Under the pieces are notes generated by a model. It was not told the DNA's origin. It ran no database searches and worked only from the letters and a program-made list of their open reading frames with translations. The translations under genes and the position numbers were made by a program. Shown here piece after piece: positions 1-12,700 of a stretch of 64,000 nt of DNA. Position 1 is the first letter of the stretch. Every line of letters starts with the position of its first letter. The DNA is from Cheiracanthium punctorium (taxonomy: Eukaryota; Arthropoda; Arachnida; Araneae; Cheiracanthiidae), in contig JAWZYV010013160.1 of assembly GCA_038373885.1 (NCBI GenBank), positions 211,441 through 275,440 on the forward strand, in the 5' to 3' direction.

Positions 1-393
1 TATTCTATTATTGTTTCATTGTTCTTGTCCCATTATCGACCAGTATACGTAAAATCACGCATATTATTTTTTTCAATTTGCCAGTGGTCTTCAAAATGCA
101 TCAGTTCTGGAAACGTCTTTGGAAAGTGCTTATTCAAATATTTGTTCTTTGCATAGCGAAAATTTAAGAGTACGATTCGCTCAGTACATTCTTAGAAGTT
201 TGAAACAATATCTGAAATTCTCTCTCAGAATTTGCAGGGATATTTTTGATCATAACGATGTATATCACAGTTACTTTCATCGTTTGTATTTTACGAAAAA
301 AAAATGAAAATTTATGGAAAAGAAAACGGTATTTTTACATATACAGGAAGAATATAGGTGCAATAGGGAAAAAAATTCATCTGCAATACTCAC
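1..393 (-). other. Start of the intron after exon i
   Basis: AT-rich sequence with no exon or repeat I can recognise. It should be the 5' part of the next DGK-theta intron, because the donor of exon i is at 388-393. Confidence 0.7.
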
Positions 394-536
394 ATCCTTT
401 GTCTAGCGAGACTTCACTGAGCCTGTACTTGGTGACGTCAGAAGTATCGAGTCCGAATTTATCCAGAGCTCTTTCCATAACATCATTTACCTCGTCATCG
501 CTGGTCACTGGGATCACCTGATGACCGTCTACATTT
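394..536 (-). CDS. DGKQ: DGK-theta exon i: second RA domain
   Basis: 143 nt reading NVDGHQVIPVTSDDEVNDVM, then ERALDKFGLDTSDVTKYRLS and EVSLDKG. This is a Ras-association-type ubiquitin-like fold with the typical 'T..T...V...AL.KFG' pattern. The acceptor is ATTGCTCCAG and the donor GTGAGT; it ends in phase 1. The next exon, towards the catalytic domain, is off the left edge. Confidence 0.92.
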
Positions 537-2747
537 CTGGAGCAATAAAACACAAATATGTCATTCGAATAAATATATGCAGTTCTCTGATCCCGGAATG
601 AGTGTTGAAAGCAGTACACAAAAGGTTTCAGAAAATTATGTTGATTTATTGCCTTGACGTCATTCTCGCTCTTTAATCTACAGGGTGTTTATAATTAAAG
701 TTCCACTTTGAAACGGTCAGAAAAGAAAAAATACTGCACCAAATGTTATCAAACTTGATAATAGTATAAAGGAGGTCATGGGAATTTATTATCCGCGGGA
801 AAAAAAGAAAAATTCAAAACCTACCACCAGGGGGGAAAAGGCGCTGTATGCAATATTGGTAAACGAAATAAGACATGAAGGTTTAAAATGTTCGTAATCG
901 TTTCTGAAACGTGTTACAAAGCATGTTTAATGCGGAGTCCACCATTGTCCGAAAGCAATGTGAATTGTATTAAGGCATTCTCAACAGCAGCTCTTAAAAT
1001 ATCAGGAGGAATGTTACGGACATATCGGTGTATCGCACGTTTCAATTCCGCCAAACTATTTAGATTATTACCATAAACGGTGCTATTGAGATAACCCCAC
1101 ACTCAGTTTCGTTTTCTAAAACGATTACAAATATCCTCAACCGATGTCTTCATGTCTTGTTACATTTACATATCGCATGCAGCGCCACTTTCTCCCTGGT
1201 GGTGTGTTTTTTTTAACTCATTTTTTCGCAGACAATAAATTCTCATGAGCTCCTTTACGCGATTACCAAGTTTGATAACATTTGTTCCTGTAGTTTTCTT
1301 TTCTGACCGTTTCAAAGTGGAACTTTAATTATAACCATCCTGTCATTTGAATTGCAATTTATTTATAGTATGCTCCAGTATGGGTTTAATGAAATTAACA
1401 TTCTTATGTTTGCTTAAAAAGAACGTTAACAATATGTAAAACAAGACAATAATTATGAAATCTTTCATGACTGATCACTGTTGAATATTAAAGATATCAA
1501 GATAATATGATAATATTAAATGGTTGTCGCTTTCAATTAAAACATTTAAAAAAAAGGAGTAGCCGAAATTTCAGTAGATGTTATGTGTAAATTTTATGAG
1601 GGACGATAGTAAATTTATCCCTCTCCAGAAGTAAAATTAAAGACTGGCTAACAGGAACTCAAGCCTGCCTTATACCTGGGTTTCATTGCGAAGTTTTGTG
1701 GATTCCAGCTCTCCTCGGTATTTTTGCTGATAGCATCGCCAAAGAAATCTGTAATAATTCTCAATTTTCCAACAGTCTAACTTTTACTGATGCTAATGCA
1801 ATAACCAGACTCTCTTGCCAACAAGTTAAGAAAAATTACGTTCTCGATCTAAACTGAAACTGAAGTATTTCATCTATAATAGCAAGACAGAGCGAAACGC
1901 TCTAAGGAAATGAAAATATCTCCTGATTGTGAGCGAAGCTACAATAGCTGCCCTCACTGTCTTGTTATCTTTCTCCAGTTTATAACTTTGTGAGCTGCCC
2001 TTCCATTTTGTCGAAACTCTTCAACATTTATTTAATTCCCTCAAACCCAGAGTATCATTACTCCTATATTCTTTGAAGATTACCGAGGTCGCCAAAGCTG
2101 TTTTGGATATTTTTCGCCCTGATTGTCTTTCTGCACTAACTTTTGGAAAATACAATAACAACAATATTGCAAATTTTTATTTAATCTTATCCTAAAAAAA
2201 AATGGGGAGGGGAATTGATGTTTGTCCCAGCAGAAAGCTCAACTTTTCACCTAAATGAGACCACCAAACGCTCCCTCCTTCAAGAATAACATAATGGAAT
2301 CAATAAGTAGCAAGAGCAGTACATATACTCACCCTAATTTGCCTGGATAGACTTTGATATAGCCAGATTCCGGATCTGGAGACCGAAACCTGAGAAAGAT
2401 AGCTGGTCTCTGGCCTTCTCTTCGAGTGAGATCCTGGAGAGGAGCCGCTCCATCAAGCTCCTTCTCGTTGGGATCTGAAGCAGAAGGGAGGAAATCGGGA
2501 TTAGCTTTATGCCGCGATCCACTCAAAATGTGTAAAAATCAGAGTCTGTTAGGCGGAATTTTTACATAGCTTGATAAACAAGTATAGATCAGGGGAGGTT
2601 TTTTCGAAAGGGATAATGTAAAATACTGTTATGTATTTAAAAAATGAAATTTGTGTACATTGAAAAAGTCTGAACTTATATGATAACCAATGAAAAAATT
2701 TCACGAAGGAACCTTGACTACTTTCTTTCTAGATTTCTTTCTTTTCT

Positions 2748-2778
<31 letters not shown>

Positions 2779-3695
2779 CCCACTTTCTACAAAGTAAAGG
2801 AAGTACTGCAACCGAGCAACGCTTCGCTCTCCAGATTTTGATGGAAATGTGAAATTTTATCCGTCAATCAACCCATTTTGACCAGTGTTTGTGTGTGTGT
2901 ATGTATACCATCCATTTTAAATAGTTTCGGCATGATGTCTGTAGGTAAGTACATATGAATGCATTTCACGTAACTTGAAACCGATTAGTTGTAGAATATT
3001 AAAATTTTGTATTTAGGTCTGTTGTAGCACAATCTCTTTTCATTTCTAAAAAAATTGAATTAATAGTAAGAAGCAGACATTATTTCATTTATTATATATA
3101 ATAAATATAAATAAAAAATCAAGATTTTATTTAAAGATGGACAAAAAATTATGAAATAATTTTTGAAGTAATTTTCAAGCTCATATTTTTGGTGCAACAT
3201 AAAAATCCATCCTACTGCACCAATCAGCTGCTGAAGTATTTACAAAATTTATGGTATGCTTTTTTTAAAATGTAAAATAACATATTTATAAAAGCTCGAT
3301 GCAATAACACTTTTTTTACCTCATCCACTAGTAAGTAACGGTTTAGGTGTAGCTTTTCCTCCTTGTTTCATGATGAATGACGTTCGCTGCTGTCTTTTAG
3401 AAGTAGCTGATTGTTACGCATTTGGTGTTGTTGTGATGAGAATTTTAAATTTTTAAAATATTCCGTCCTCGAAAACGAATCGAAATCGATTTTGAAACCT
3501 TCTTGGGTATTTTAGTACATTCAGTTAAATATTAGAACATTTTATAACATTCTTAAACATTCTTGAAAATGTGAATTCTTGAAACTCGATTCTCAGTTCT
3601 TTTAAATAATTTTTTTAAAGTTAACTTTCTTTTAAAAGTACAACTGTAAAGATCTTCAACACAGCTGAAGATTTTAAATAGCCAGTTTTCCATCG

Positions 3696-3731
<36 letters not shown>

Positions 3732-6700
3732 ATTTACAAAGTTTTCAAACTGTTATAGCGTTGTTTGAACATCAATCAACACAATTCTCTTTGGATCAAT
3801 ATTTACGCCCTGAGATCCTGTTGAATAATAATAGGAACTTAAAAATTTAACTTCATATTAATTAAAATGTTCTTATATGTTTTGTTAAAAGACTTAACTA
3901 GTAAACTGTTTTTATCGCTTTTTCAGTTAAATAAACCTGTTCCAACAGTATAAATTAGCAGTTACTTAAATTTTTGTTAGACTGAAGAGAAATCCAGCAT
4001 TTTATTATTGCTTTGAAGCTGATGACTAGAATATCCAATAAAACAGTTTGACTTAACCCTTCAATCTTAACCCTTTAACTACCAGCAAGATGGCGGTCGA
4101 TCGAATCGCCGTCTGCATGTCACAGAGCTAAAGAACATTTCTGACACAGCTGGTTGAGCTGCGCCGCACAGCCAGCTGTGTCAGAAATGTTCTTTAGCTC
4201 TGTGGTACGCAGTCGGCGATTCGTTCGACCGCCATCTTGCTGATAGTTAAATCGTGAGATGTCAACGGCTGCACTTTTTCGACATTGGGAAATGGTTGCA
4301 CTTCAAAGGATTAAAAAAGGATTTATAGAAAAGGGGAAACATAAATCTTACCGCATGCATCTGTGATATAATAAAGCCGTGGATCGTCATAAACGTGGTA
4401 TGCCCTGAGAGCAGCAGCCTATGAATGAAAAAAAAATGTTCATTACTCAATCAGATTATCGATTCTAATGAATCAGATATCAATCTTAGTTATCACATCA
4501 ACAATTATCATATTATATTTGAAATCAATTAGATCCAGAGTTGCCAAACCTACTCTCTAGACCGTACAAGTACGATCATTTAAACAAACAGTATTTATTC
4601 GATCAAACTCTTGGACCGTACGCACTGTGTGTCGGTCTTTAAAGATAACCATTCACGTACAGGAAATCCTCAAAGAAAAAGCCTCCGGTTTTTCGGAATT
4701 TCCTCAACCGAACCTTTGTCTAGACACATGAGGAATTTTCCTGCAAGAAATCCTACAGGAAAAATATTTAGAAATTTTAATAACATCACATTTAGTTGTG
4801 TCCGAGTGCATTTCTTTCAACTGAAGGGCCTCTCGGCAAAAACAACGCAATTTAAAAAAAAGATCCTGGTAAAAGTATTGTTTCTCCAGAATACAAGAAT
4901 CTCCTTTCTCTGATCATAGTCAGGATATGTATCGTTTTCTAGTGAATCTATTTCAAAGCCTAAAAGGATCAACCGAGAATAAAAAATGTGCACTGTTTGT
5001 GCATCTTCGAGATTTTCAGACAAACGATGTTTTTGTTGAGAACCACTTTCAGTTACACAGCATCCTTCTTTCTTCTGGTGATGAAAGTCTTTAGAACTAA
5101 CTTGTAAAAAGTTTATTTTCATACATTTGGATGGATTTTGTGGGAAATTCGCGAGACGTGACTAGATGAAATGAAGTGAAATCCTCAAGAATGACTAAGC
5201 GCCTACATCATATTCAAGAGTAAATCCCATCCCATGTCCTAAAAGAACTGGATTTCGTTTGGGATTTTTCGACTTCAAAAGGCTTGGATTGCTGAGCCAA
5301 GCTTTGAGGAAAACTCGTTCGTATAGACGAGAGCCTTTAGAAAAAAAAAAAAAATTCTTTTCGTAGTAGTAGTTTTGAAAGGTACAAAAAGGCAGATGTT
5401 GCCAAACTGAACATTCATAGTGCAATAAAATAGAGAAAAATGAAACCTTGGAATTCTGTAGACTGATTTTTTTTAATACAGTCGTGTGCAAAAATTTAAG
5501 ACCACACATAGGAAAATCAGATTGAATGGAATTCTGCAACAAAAACATCTGTTACAAATCTGTTACAAGGTTATTGAAGTATAGTCAGTATTTTGTCGGA
5601 CCTCCTTTATTTTTTTCCACTGCTGCGATTGTTTTAGCTATGCTATTAATAAGAGACTGGCAGTAAGCTTGAGAAATCTCTGTATACCACACATGATTTA
5701 TTGCTTCAACAAGCTCTGTAGCACTGGATGGTATCTTCTCTGCGACTTTATTTTTCACAATACATCACAGATTCTCTATGGGATTCAAATCTTGGCTGTT
5801 ACCTGGCCAATCAAGCACTTTGATTTGAGTAGCCGTCAGATAGTCCTTAACAATCCTTGTCCTGTGACACGGAGCCCCTTCATGCATGAAAATTGAACAT
5901 CTGTGAACATCCATGTGAAGCTTCAACTTGTCACGTAACAAATTAAGGTACCGACTGCCGTTTATCGTGATTTTAGGTGGCAGGAAATACACAGAAGCAG
6001 TACCAGATGCAGACATTGCACCCCATACCATCTGGCTTGGAGGGTGTTTCAGTGTTGGAATTGTATATCTGTCATCATATCTTTTTCCAAATTGGCGGCG
6101 AATAAATTTAGCACATGCAGAAAGTTGCTGCACACTTGACTCATCGGAAAATAACACTGTACTCCACTGTTGTTCGGTCCAATTCTAATATTGTCTGGCG
6201 AAAGTGAGTCGTTTCTTTTTCACGCTTTGAGTAAGTCGAAGTTTGCTTGCAGGTTTATAGGACAATAAACCAAAATTTTAGTCAAACGTCTTGAAATAGT
6301 ACTCGAAATGACGTTGTTGCCCTTTGCAGCCAGATCAGCTCTAATTTTATTTCAGGAGGCTGTTGGAGATCGAGTGACCATCCTTCTTATCACATGATCA
6401 TCGCGTGCACTAGTTTTTCTTCGGCAACCGCTTCTCTTAAGATCCGTATAATTCCCCGAAATTTTGAATTTACTGATACATTGATGCACATCTGTCTTAC
6501 TGACATTTAACTTCAAACTTATTTCACGTTCAGAAAAGACAACTTCATGCAGGGCCACTATTTTTACGAGTTTTTCAACTGTAAGTGAAGGATTTTTACC
6601 CATTACAGCAATTATACATCAGCACTGTGTACGCAAAATCCAATAACGAACTACTGATAAACGAGACAGGCACGTTTATTTACAGCAGTAGAAAGCGTAT

Positions 6701-9700
6701 GATGCAATCAACGCATGGCATGATGTAATCACGAGCGAAAATGATGCAATCTGTTAAAATACAGGAAAACGGCTACTGGTCTTAAACTTTTGCTTGTGAC
6801 TGAACATGTACAATGATGCCTGAGTAATCCTATGTAATTGGTTCTTCATTGGGTATTTGGATTTCTTAAATTTCTTTAAGTCGTTTTAGAATACAGCTAA
6901 AGCTATATTGAAAGAATAAAAGATTTTTAAAAATTATTTTTGAACTGGATTATCCAGAAACTGGCCTAACATTAAGTTTTGGTTATAAGAGACTTTATTT
7001 TGATCGTATGTCTCAGTAACTTCCAAAATGGCATAACTATGGCAATCTAGAGCTGTTACACTATTTTATGGGACAGTCAAGTGTGAAAGCGGTTTTTGAC
7101 TCTAAAATGATTCTTACAATAATTTGTTCTTTCGTTGATGTCCTTGACACTGTGATTGTCCTAAACATTCTGCTCTTCATAGAACCATTTCCGTCGTAGA
7201 CTTTAATGAGTTCTGCAAAAGAAAAAAAGAGTATCAATACGATCAGAAATTTAACGAATAAAGCACGGATTCGAGACATTTTAATCAGGCTGTCATAATT
7301 TTTCTTCAACTGAAGTAAATATATTTTAAATGAGAAAGATGAAGTGAGTTTGTTTTTTAGTCTACGCGGACAGAATGTTTTTCTGAAGAACATTGCAGGG
7401 AAAAGAGAACGGTACATCAATACAATTAACAACTTAAGATATCTGAATGTGACTGGAATGCGCTTTTTATAAAAACATAGAGAAATACATAACGTAGGTA
7501 GCTTTTCATTTGCTGAACTCTTAACTGACTCGTAAAATTCGAAACAAACCGTCCAAAAACAAAACAACAACAACAAAAACTTTAAAAAATAATTATAATA
7601 ATATGAAAAATAATAATTCAGCAGGAAATTTTGAAGAATTTACAGTGAATTTCCACAGTTACAATCTATTTAATCTTAAAGACAATATTTAATAAATATC
7701 TTTGGGTTTTATGCAATTGAAGGGCCAACTGTGTTGATAAAAACTGATTTTTTAAATTAAATGATTGAGTAATAAAACTAAGAGAAATTATTAGTTTAAC
7801 AATAAAAATACATGTTAATATATTAAAATTATTTGATCAATAATAACTCGAAATAAAAAAATTACTTCATGCTTTCATCTGGAAAATTAAGTAAAATCTT
7901 ACTCTGCCTTTCAGTCTCCTCCAAAGAGGTATATGTCAAACTAAATGTTGAAATTCTTTTGAATACTTTTTTGTTGCATGGAGATTAAAATTTTTTGTTT
8001 TACTGTGGAACATTTATAAAATATTACAGTAGAAGATGGAGCGTAATGTAAAATATCTAAGAGAAAGAAGAGAGATTGCGTAAATTTTATTATTATGATT
8101 ATTATTATTAGTTTTATAGATATGTTCAAACACAATTTAATTAAAACTTGTGTAAAACTAAACACTCTAAACTTTCCGAAAATTTTTCATTTACATTTAC
8201 ATTTGAATGCAAAAATTTCCGTACATCAAGGGTCACTGCGGAAACCAAACTGGCTCCGCACTGGATAGAAGTTTCTTCTGGAGTTTACAGGAATAAAATT
8301 CCTCAAATATACGGAAATAGTGTTAGCGTCCCATTTGGCAGAGCATTTTCCTTATTTTTACAAATTTATTTCTTTATAGTAAACCCTTCTTTTTAGCAGA
8401 AACTGAAATATTTCCGTTAGTTCATAGCTATTTAGTATTTTCTCATCTTTACCTATTATATGACTTTAGTGGAAAGTGTTACGCTGTTTTGTGATTTCTT
8501 TAAAATAGATTCTATTACACATGCTCCAGTTGAAACAGTTTTTGTGGCTGGAAGTACACGCTATGTCCTGTAACCCACTCGGCTTAAGCTAGACTCCCAT
8601 AACAACACGGAAAGTGAAGCAGCTCGACTTTGGTCAACGCTTGGGAGGGTGACTACCTCTCTGGCCTGGATTGCTCTAGGACCGTCTGCCATAAAGAGAG
8701 CCAGTGCAAGTAAAATCCGTCGTGGATATAGTGTCGGATTACACCGGAGCCATGACGGATTTTAGTTGTGATTACATACGATACCTCTTGAGCTATGGGG
8801 TGTCTAATTCAGGTTCTGGTCTCTCATCTACTATTTGATTCAAAATTAGAAGACCACGAACAAAGTCCTCTCACTGAGATTTAATATAAGGAAACCCTCT
8901 CAATTTCGCTTATCGCCGTCCTATGTGGAGGATCTGGCACCGCGTCGCGGTTGGCCAGAGGGCATTAGAGATAAACACAATAACACGGTATGTTCAATGT
9001 TCATGAAAGATGTAGAGAATCCATTAGGTATATAAGTAATCCATACAATGCGTACATTTCAATAGTATGTACAGTTTATAAAGGGAAGTGAAAGTCTTGA
9101 GCGGGTTAAGCAAAAGCAACCTGCCCTTTTTATTAGTGAACATGCATGAAAAAAAAAAACCAGATTAAATTTTAATAGTATCGGTTACACAAGTCTAATT
9201 GAAGATCAAGCTTCTTACCTTCGTCTTTTTGAGAGCAGTCTTCATAGTCTTTGCTCTTGAGGTCTGTAGATGAGGAAAATTCTTCGGAGATACTCCTAGC
9301 TATAAAATGAAAATTAAAAGAAAACGCAGAAATGAAAAATTAGTTTTATGTACAAAATGAATGTTAAGAACCGATCCTGTGCAGGAAAAGTAGTCTAAAA
9401 AGAAAGATTAGATCGTTGCAAATGGATGCTGAAAGAAGAAACATGCTTCGATTAAAATGCCTTTTTAAAAAATTCATCCACTAATTTCCTTCATAAATCT
9501 GGCCAAAACTAGTAGCACACGAAGACTTTTTTTTTTCCAAGCGAGAAAAGAAGGGGGAGGGGAGGTAATCTTTTGCATTTCTTTCATTTTTTTTAATTCA
9601 TGAGAAAAGTTCTCAAAACTTTTAAAAAATCCTGGAAGTCGCTTAAATTATATTAAAAATCTTCAATTCAAGGTACAACAACGGCAGAAATGAACTCTTT

Positions 9701-12700
9701 GTGCCCCTTGTTGATTCTCCGCATTTATCTTTGAATCCCTGTGGGCAGTGGTAGATCCAGAGAAAAATTTTGGTGGTGGCACAAATCTCCTTTTTCTTGT
9801 ATAAATTCATTTGAATTTAGAAAACAAGTCAATCTTCTGTAGAATGTTAGTTTATAGTGGAGGAGTACATGCCCCCTTCTCTGGATCTGCCAATCCTTGC
9901 ATGAGACCACTGCTATTCCGAAACAAAACGATTGAAGCTTTTCCTCTATGCCATACTGTGAATCTCCCGTGGAGCACAGCCTTTTAAGAAGCATTGATCA
10001 TTTGAAGGCCAAAATAGGAAACAAATACCAGGGGAATCACCGTTGATTACAGAAACGGAATCGCCACTAGTACGTTTTTACAACGACAGGATGTACAGAC
10101 TGAAGTCGATTTCAAAGAATAAGTACGCCTCATCCCCCCCCCTTCTCTCCTTCGTATGCTATAGTCACAGCGTATGCGTTACATGCACTAGCAAATCCAA
10201 AATCTCATAAAAGTTTCTTAATTTTAAAAGGGAATGTAAGTATATACTATAGTTTGTATATATATATATATATGTATTATTACTTTCTTTCTTTCTTTAA
10301 GATATACGCAAACGCAAGTGTACAAATGCTCAAAAGCCATTTAAGCTGTTTTTGTACGTCAGCCTCTTTTATGACACAGCAAAACAAAAATTGTTTTAAC
10401 TAACCGCTATTTTAACTAGGTTATACAACGTTCACTGATAAAAGTTTTCCCATTACTTCACTGGTTTTCACAGTTTTTGCTCTAAGTAAGGAAAAAATCC
10501 GCGAGATGTTCAATTTAATGAAGAAAAAAACAAAACTGTTTACTTCATTACTGTACTGTAAAAGATTGGAACAATCAAAATCAACCGGCTCAATAAATAA
10601 AGCAATTAAAAAGGAGTTTCTTTGCAAAATTTTTCCCCTTTATTCGGAGATTTCATTTAAGGAAACATTCATAGTATTATTTAGAATGTGGGCATCTGTA
10701 TATTTCTTTTTTTAATTTAGGGAAAAGTGAAGATGAATAAGACGCGGATTGAATTGGACTACAGCAGAATTTTTGTGTTTTGCAACCGTTGGGTACTTAA
10801 TTGTTAGATTAGACAGCACAGGGCTCATTTAGCACATGTAGTTCGAGAATTGCATCCACCATAGAAGGAAAAAAAAAATGAAATGTGTTTTTCAGTCACC
10901 AAAGCAAGTTTTCAGTAGATAAATTAAGTAGTAATTAAGAAATTAAGTATTTATTTATAGTTTAACACACTCTTATCTAGTGAAAAGACATAATCTCTTT
11001 GGTATTAATAATATTTAGTAAAAGCATTGTCAATTGTGCACTAAGTCTATTTTTTGCTTTATGTAAGTAAGTGGTGGTTTGGATAAATGCGACATGCTCC
11101 ATTCATCCCGACTGTTCACCACTTTAAAACGATTCATAAAAACAATAATATAATAATAATGATGATGATATTGGAAAAAATCTTACACATTTTCAATATT
11201 TTATAATCAATGCTTAGAATTCCGTAATAAATAGCCATGAAAGTAACTAAAGCTATGTTATCAACAGTAAAATGTTAGAAACGTTTTCTCGTAACGTTAA
11301 GAGTCTTTTCGGCTCCGTATTTATCCTACTACTTAACTTTGGCTGCTCTCAGCTCATTAGAACTACGCTGCCCCCCCAAAAAGTTAAGGTACAACCTGTT
11401 TTTTGTGAATAATATGGAAACGAATGAACATAGAAGCAAAAAATTTGGACTAACTGAGAACTAAATAGTTCTTTATTGAGTACGACATAGAAATTTTCAT
11501 AAATTCAACACAAACATGGTGTAAAAGCAAAAGAACACTTTTGTTAGAAAAGTCCACTTTTGGAGAAAACAGTTTATCAAAGCTTTTTGTGGAAACATGT
11601 GGGGGAAACATTACAAAAATGAGTTCTAATAAGGAATGTGTCCACCCCTAACTGCAATGCACTGGCGGCATCGATTCTCTATGCTGCTAATTAAGTTGTC
11701 GGACACCTCAATAGGGAGCGAAGACCATGCACGGATTAGTCCTTGTTCCAGCTCATGCAATGATCTTGGAGGAGGACTTGAAGCAGCCACTTGTCTACCA
11801 AGGTAGTCCCAAACATGTTCTATCGGATTGAGGTCTGGAGTTTGAGCTGGCTACTCCATTCGCTCCAAACCTTGACTCTCAAGATAATCCTCAACAAGCA
11901 CAGCTCGGTGAGGTCGGGCATTATCATCCATCAGAATGAAATCATTGTCAATAGCATCAGCATATGGCCGAACATAGGCATCAAGGATCTCGTCCCGATA
12001 TCTCAGACCAGCCATAGTTCCTCCGTGCCACACATGATGGTCACACATGCAGGTCAGTGTGGCCATCGAGTGGGATCCCTGCCCAAACCATTATTCCACC
12101 ACCTCAATAACTGTGTCTTTCCACAGTGTTGGATTGATGGTATCTGATGCTTCGTTCCCTCCAGATAAGCAGACATCCTGAATCGCTCTCCAGTGGGAAT
12201 CTGGACTCGTCTGTAAAGAGTACAGAAGCCCATCGCTGTCTGGTCCAAGGAACGTGTTCTCTTGGCCAAGATAAACGGGCCTTTCTCTGTCGTCTGTTGA
12301 GGGGGACACATACAAGTGGTCACCTTGCATAGAGACCTGCATTTTGAAGAGGCCTTCGCACCATACTAGCGGATATTCTTCTCTCTGATGCTACAGAGTG
12401 GTCTGCAACAAGTTGCGGCACAGAAATGCTTCTTCTTTTCCGGGCCGAAAGAGTTATAAAACGATATTCTGAGCGTGTTCAGCCTAGAACATGTCTTCTG
12501 GGCACAGAAGCTTCCGTTTGATATTGATTCCAGAGACGGTGGTCCACACTGCGAGACATATTAAGACGCCTAGTAGCATAAGCCTGTGACAACTCCATTC
12601 CCATTCATACGACCGCCCGCCATCTTAACGAATCGGGCAAACAGTTTCTCTAAGACATTGCGGGACCCTGTTACCTATTGTTAACGAATCTGCTAACAAA

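Larger units (their letters stand above)
537..2332 (-). other. Intron between exons h and i
   Basis: Holds a mariner relic (681-1342) and, on the plus strand, a decayed LINE RNase H fragment (about 1650-2160). The rest is AT-rich with nothing recognised. Confidence 0.8.
2475..4351 (-). other. Intron between exons g and h
   Basis: Holds two A tracts of 27 and 31 bases (2752-2778, 3699-3729), a short GT-rich repeat near 2888, and the TTAA fold-back MITE at 4071-4310. The rest is AT-rich with nothing recognised. Confidence 0.8.
4419..7117 (-). other. Intron between exons f and g
   Basis: Its main content is a full-length dead Tc1 element (5479-6802). Nothing else in 4419-5478 or 6803-7117 could be recognised. 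Confidence 0.8.

Noticed and set aside
377..619. Open frame extending DGK exon i beyond its acceptor to an ATG
   Set aside because: The part above 536 does not resemble the RA domain, and a good acceptor (TTGCTCCAG) with the right phase explains the start of the coding homology.
7061..7576. 171-codon minus-strand open frame around exon f
   Set aside because: Outside the exon it is low-complexity intron sequence; only 7118-7212 has conserved coding character.
9219..9295. Alternative acceptor for exon e four bases further in, reading VSPKNFPHLQTSRAK
   Set aside because: It is open but ends in phase 0, which would put the next exon (ELIKVYDGNG) out of frame.
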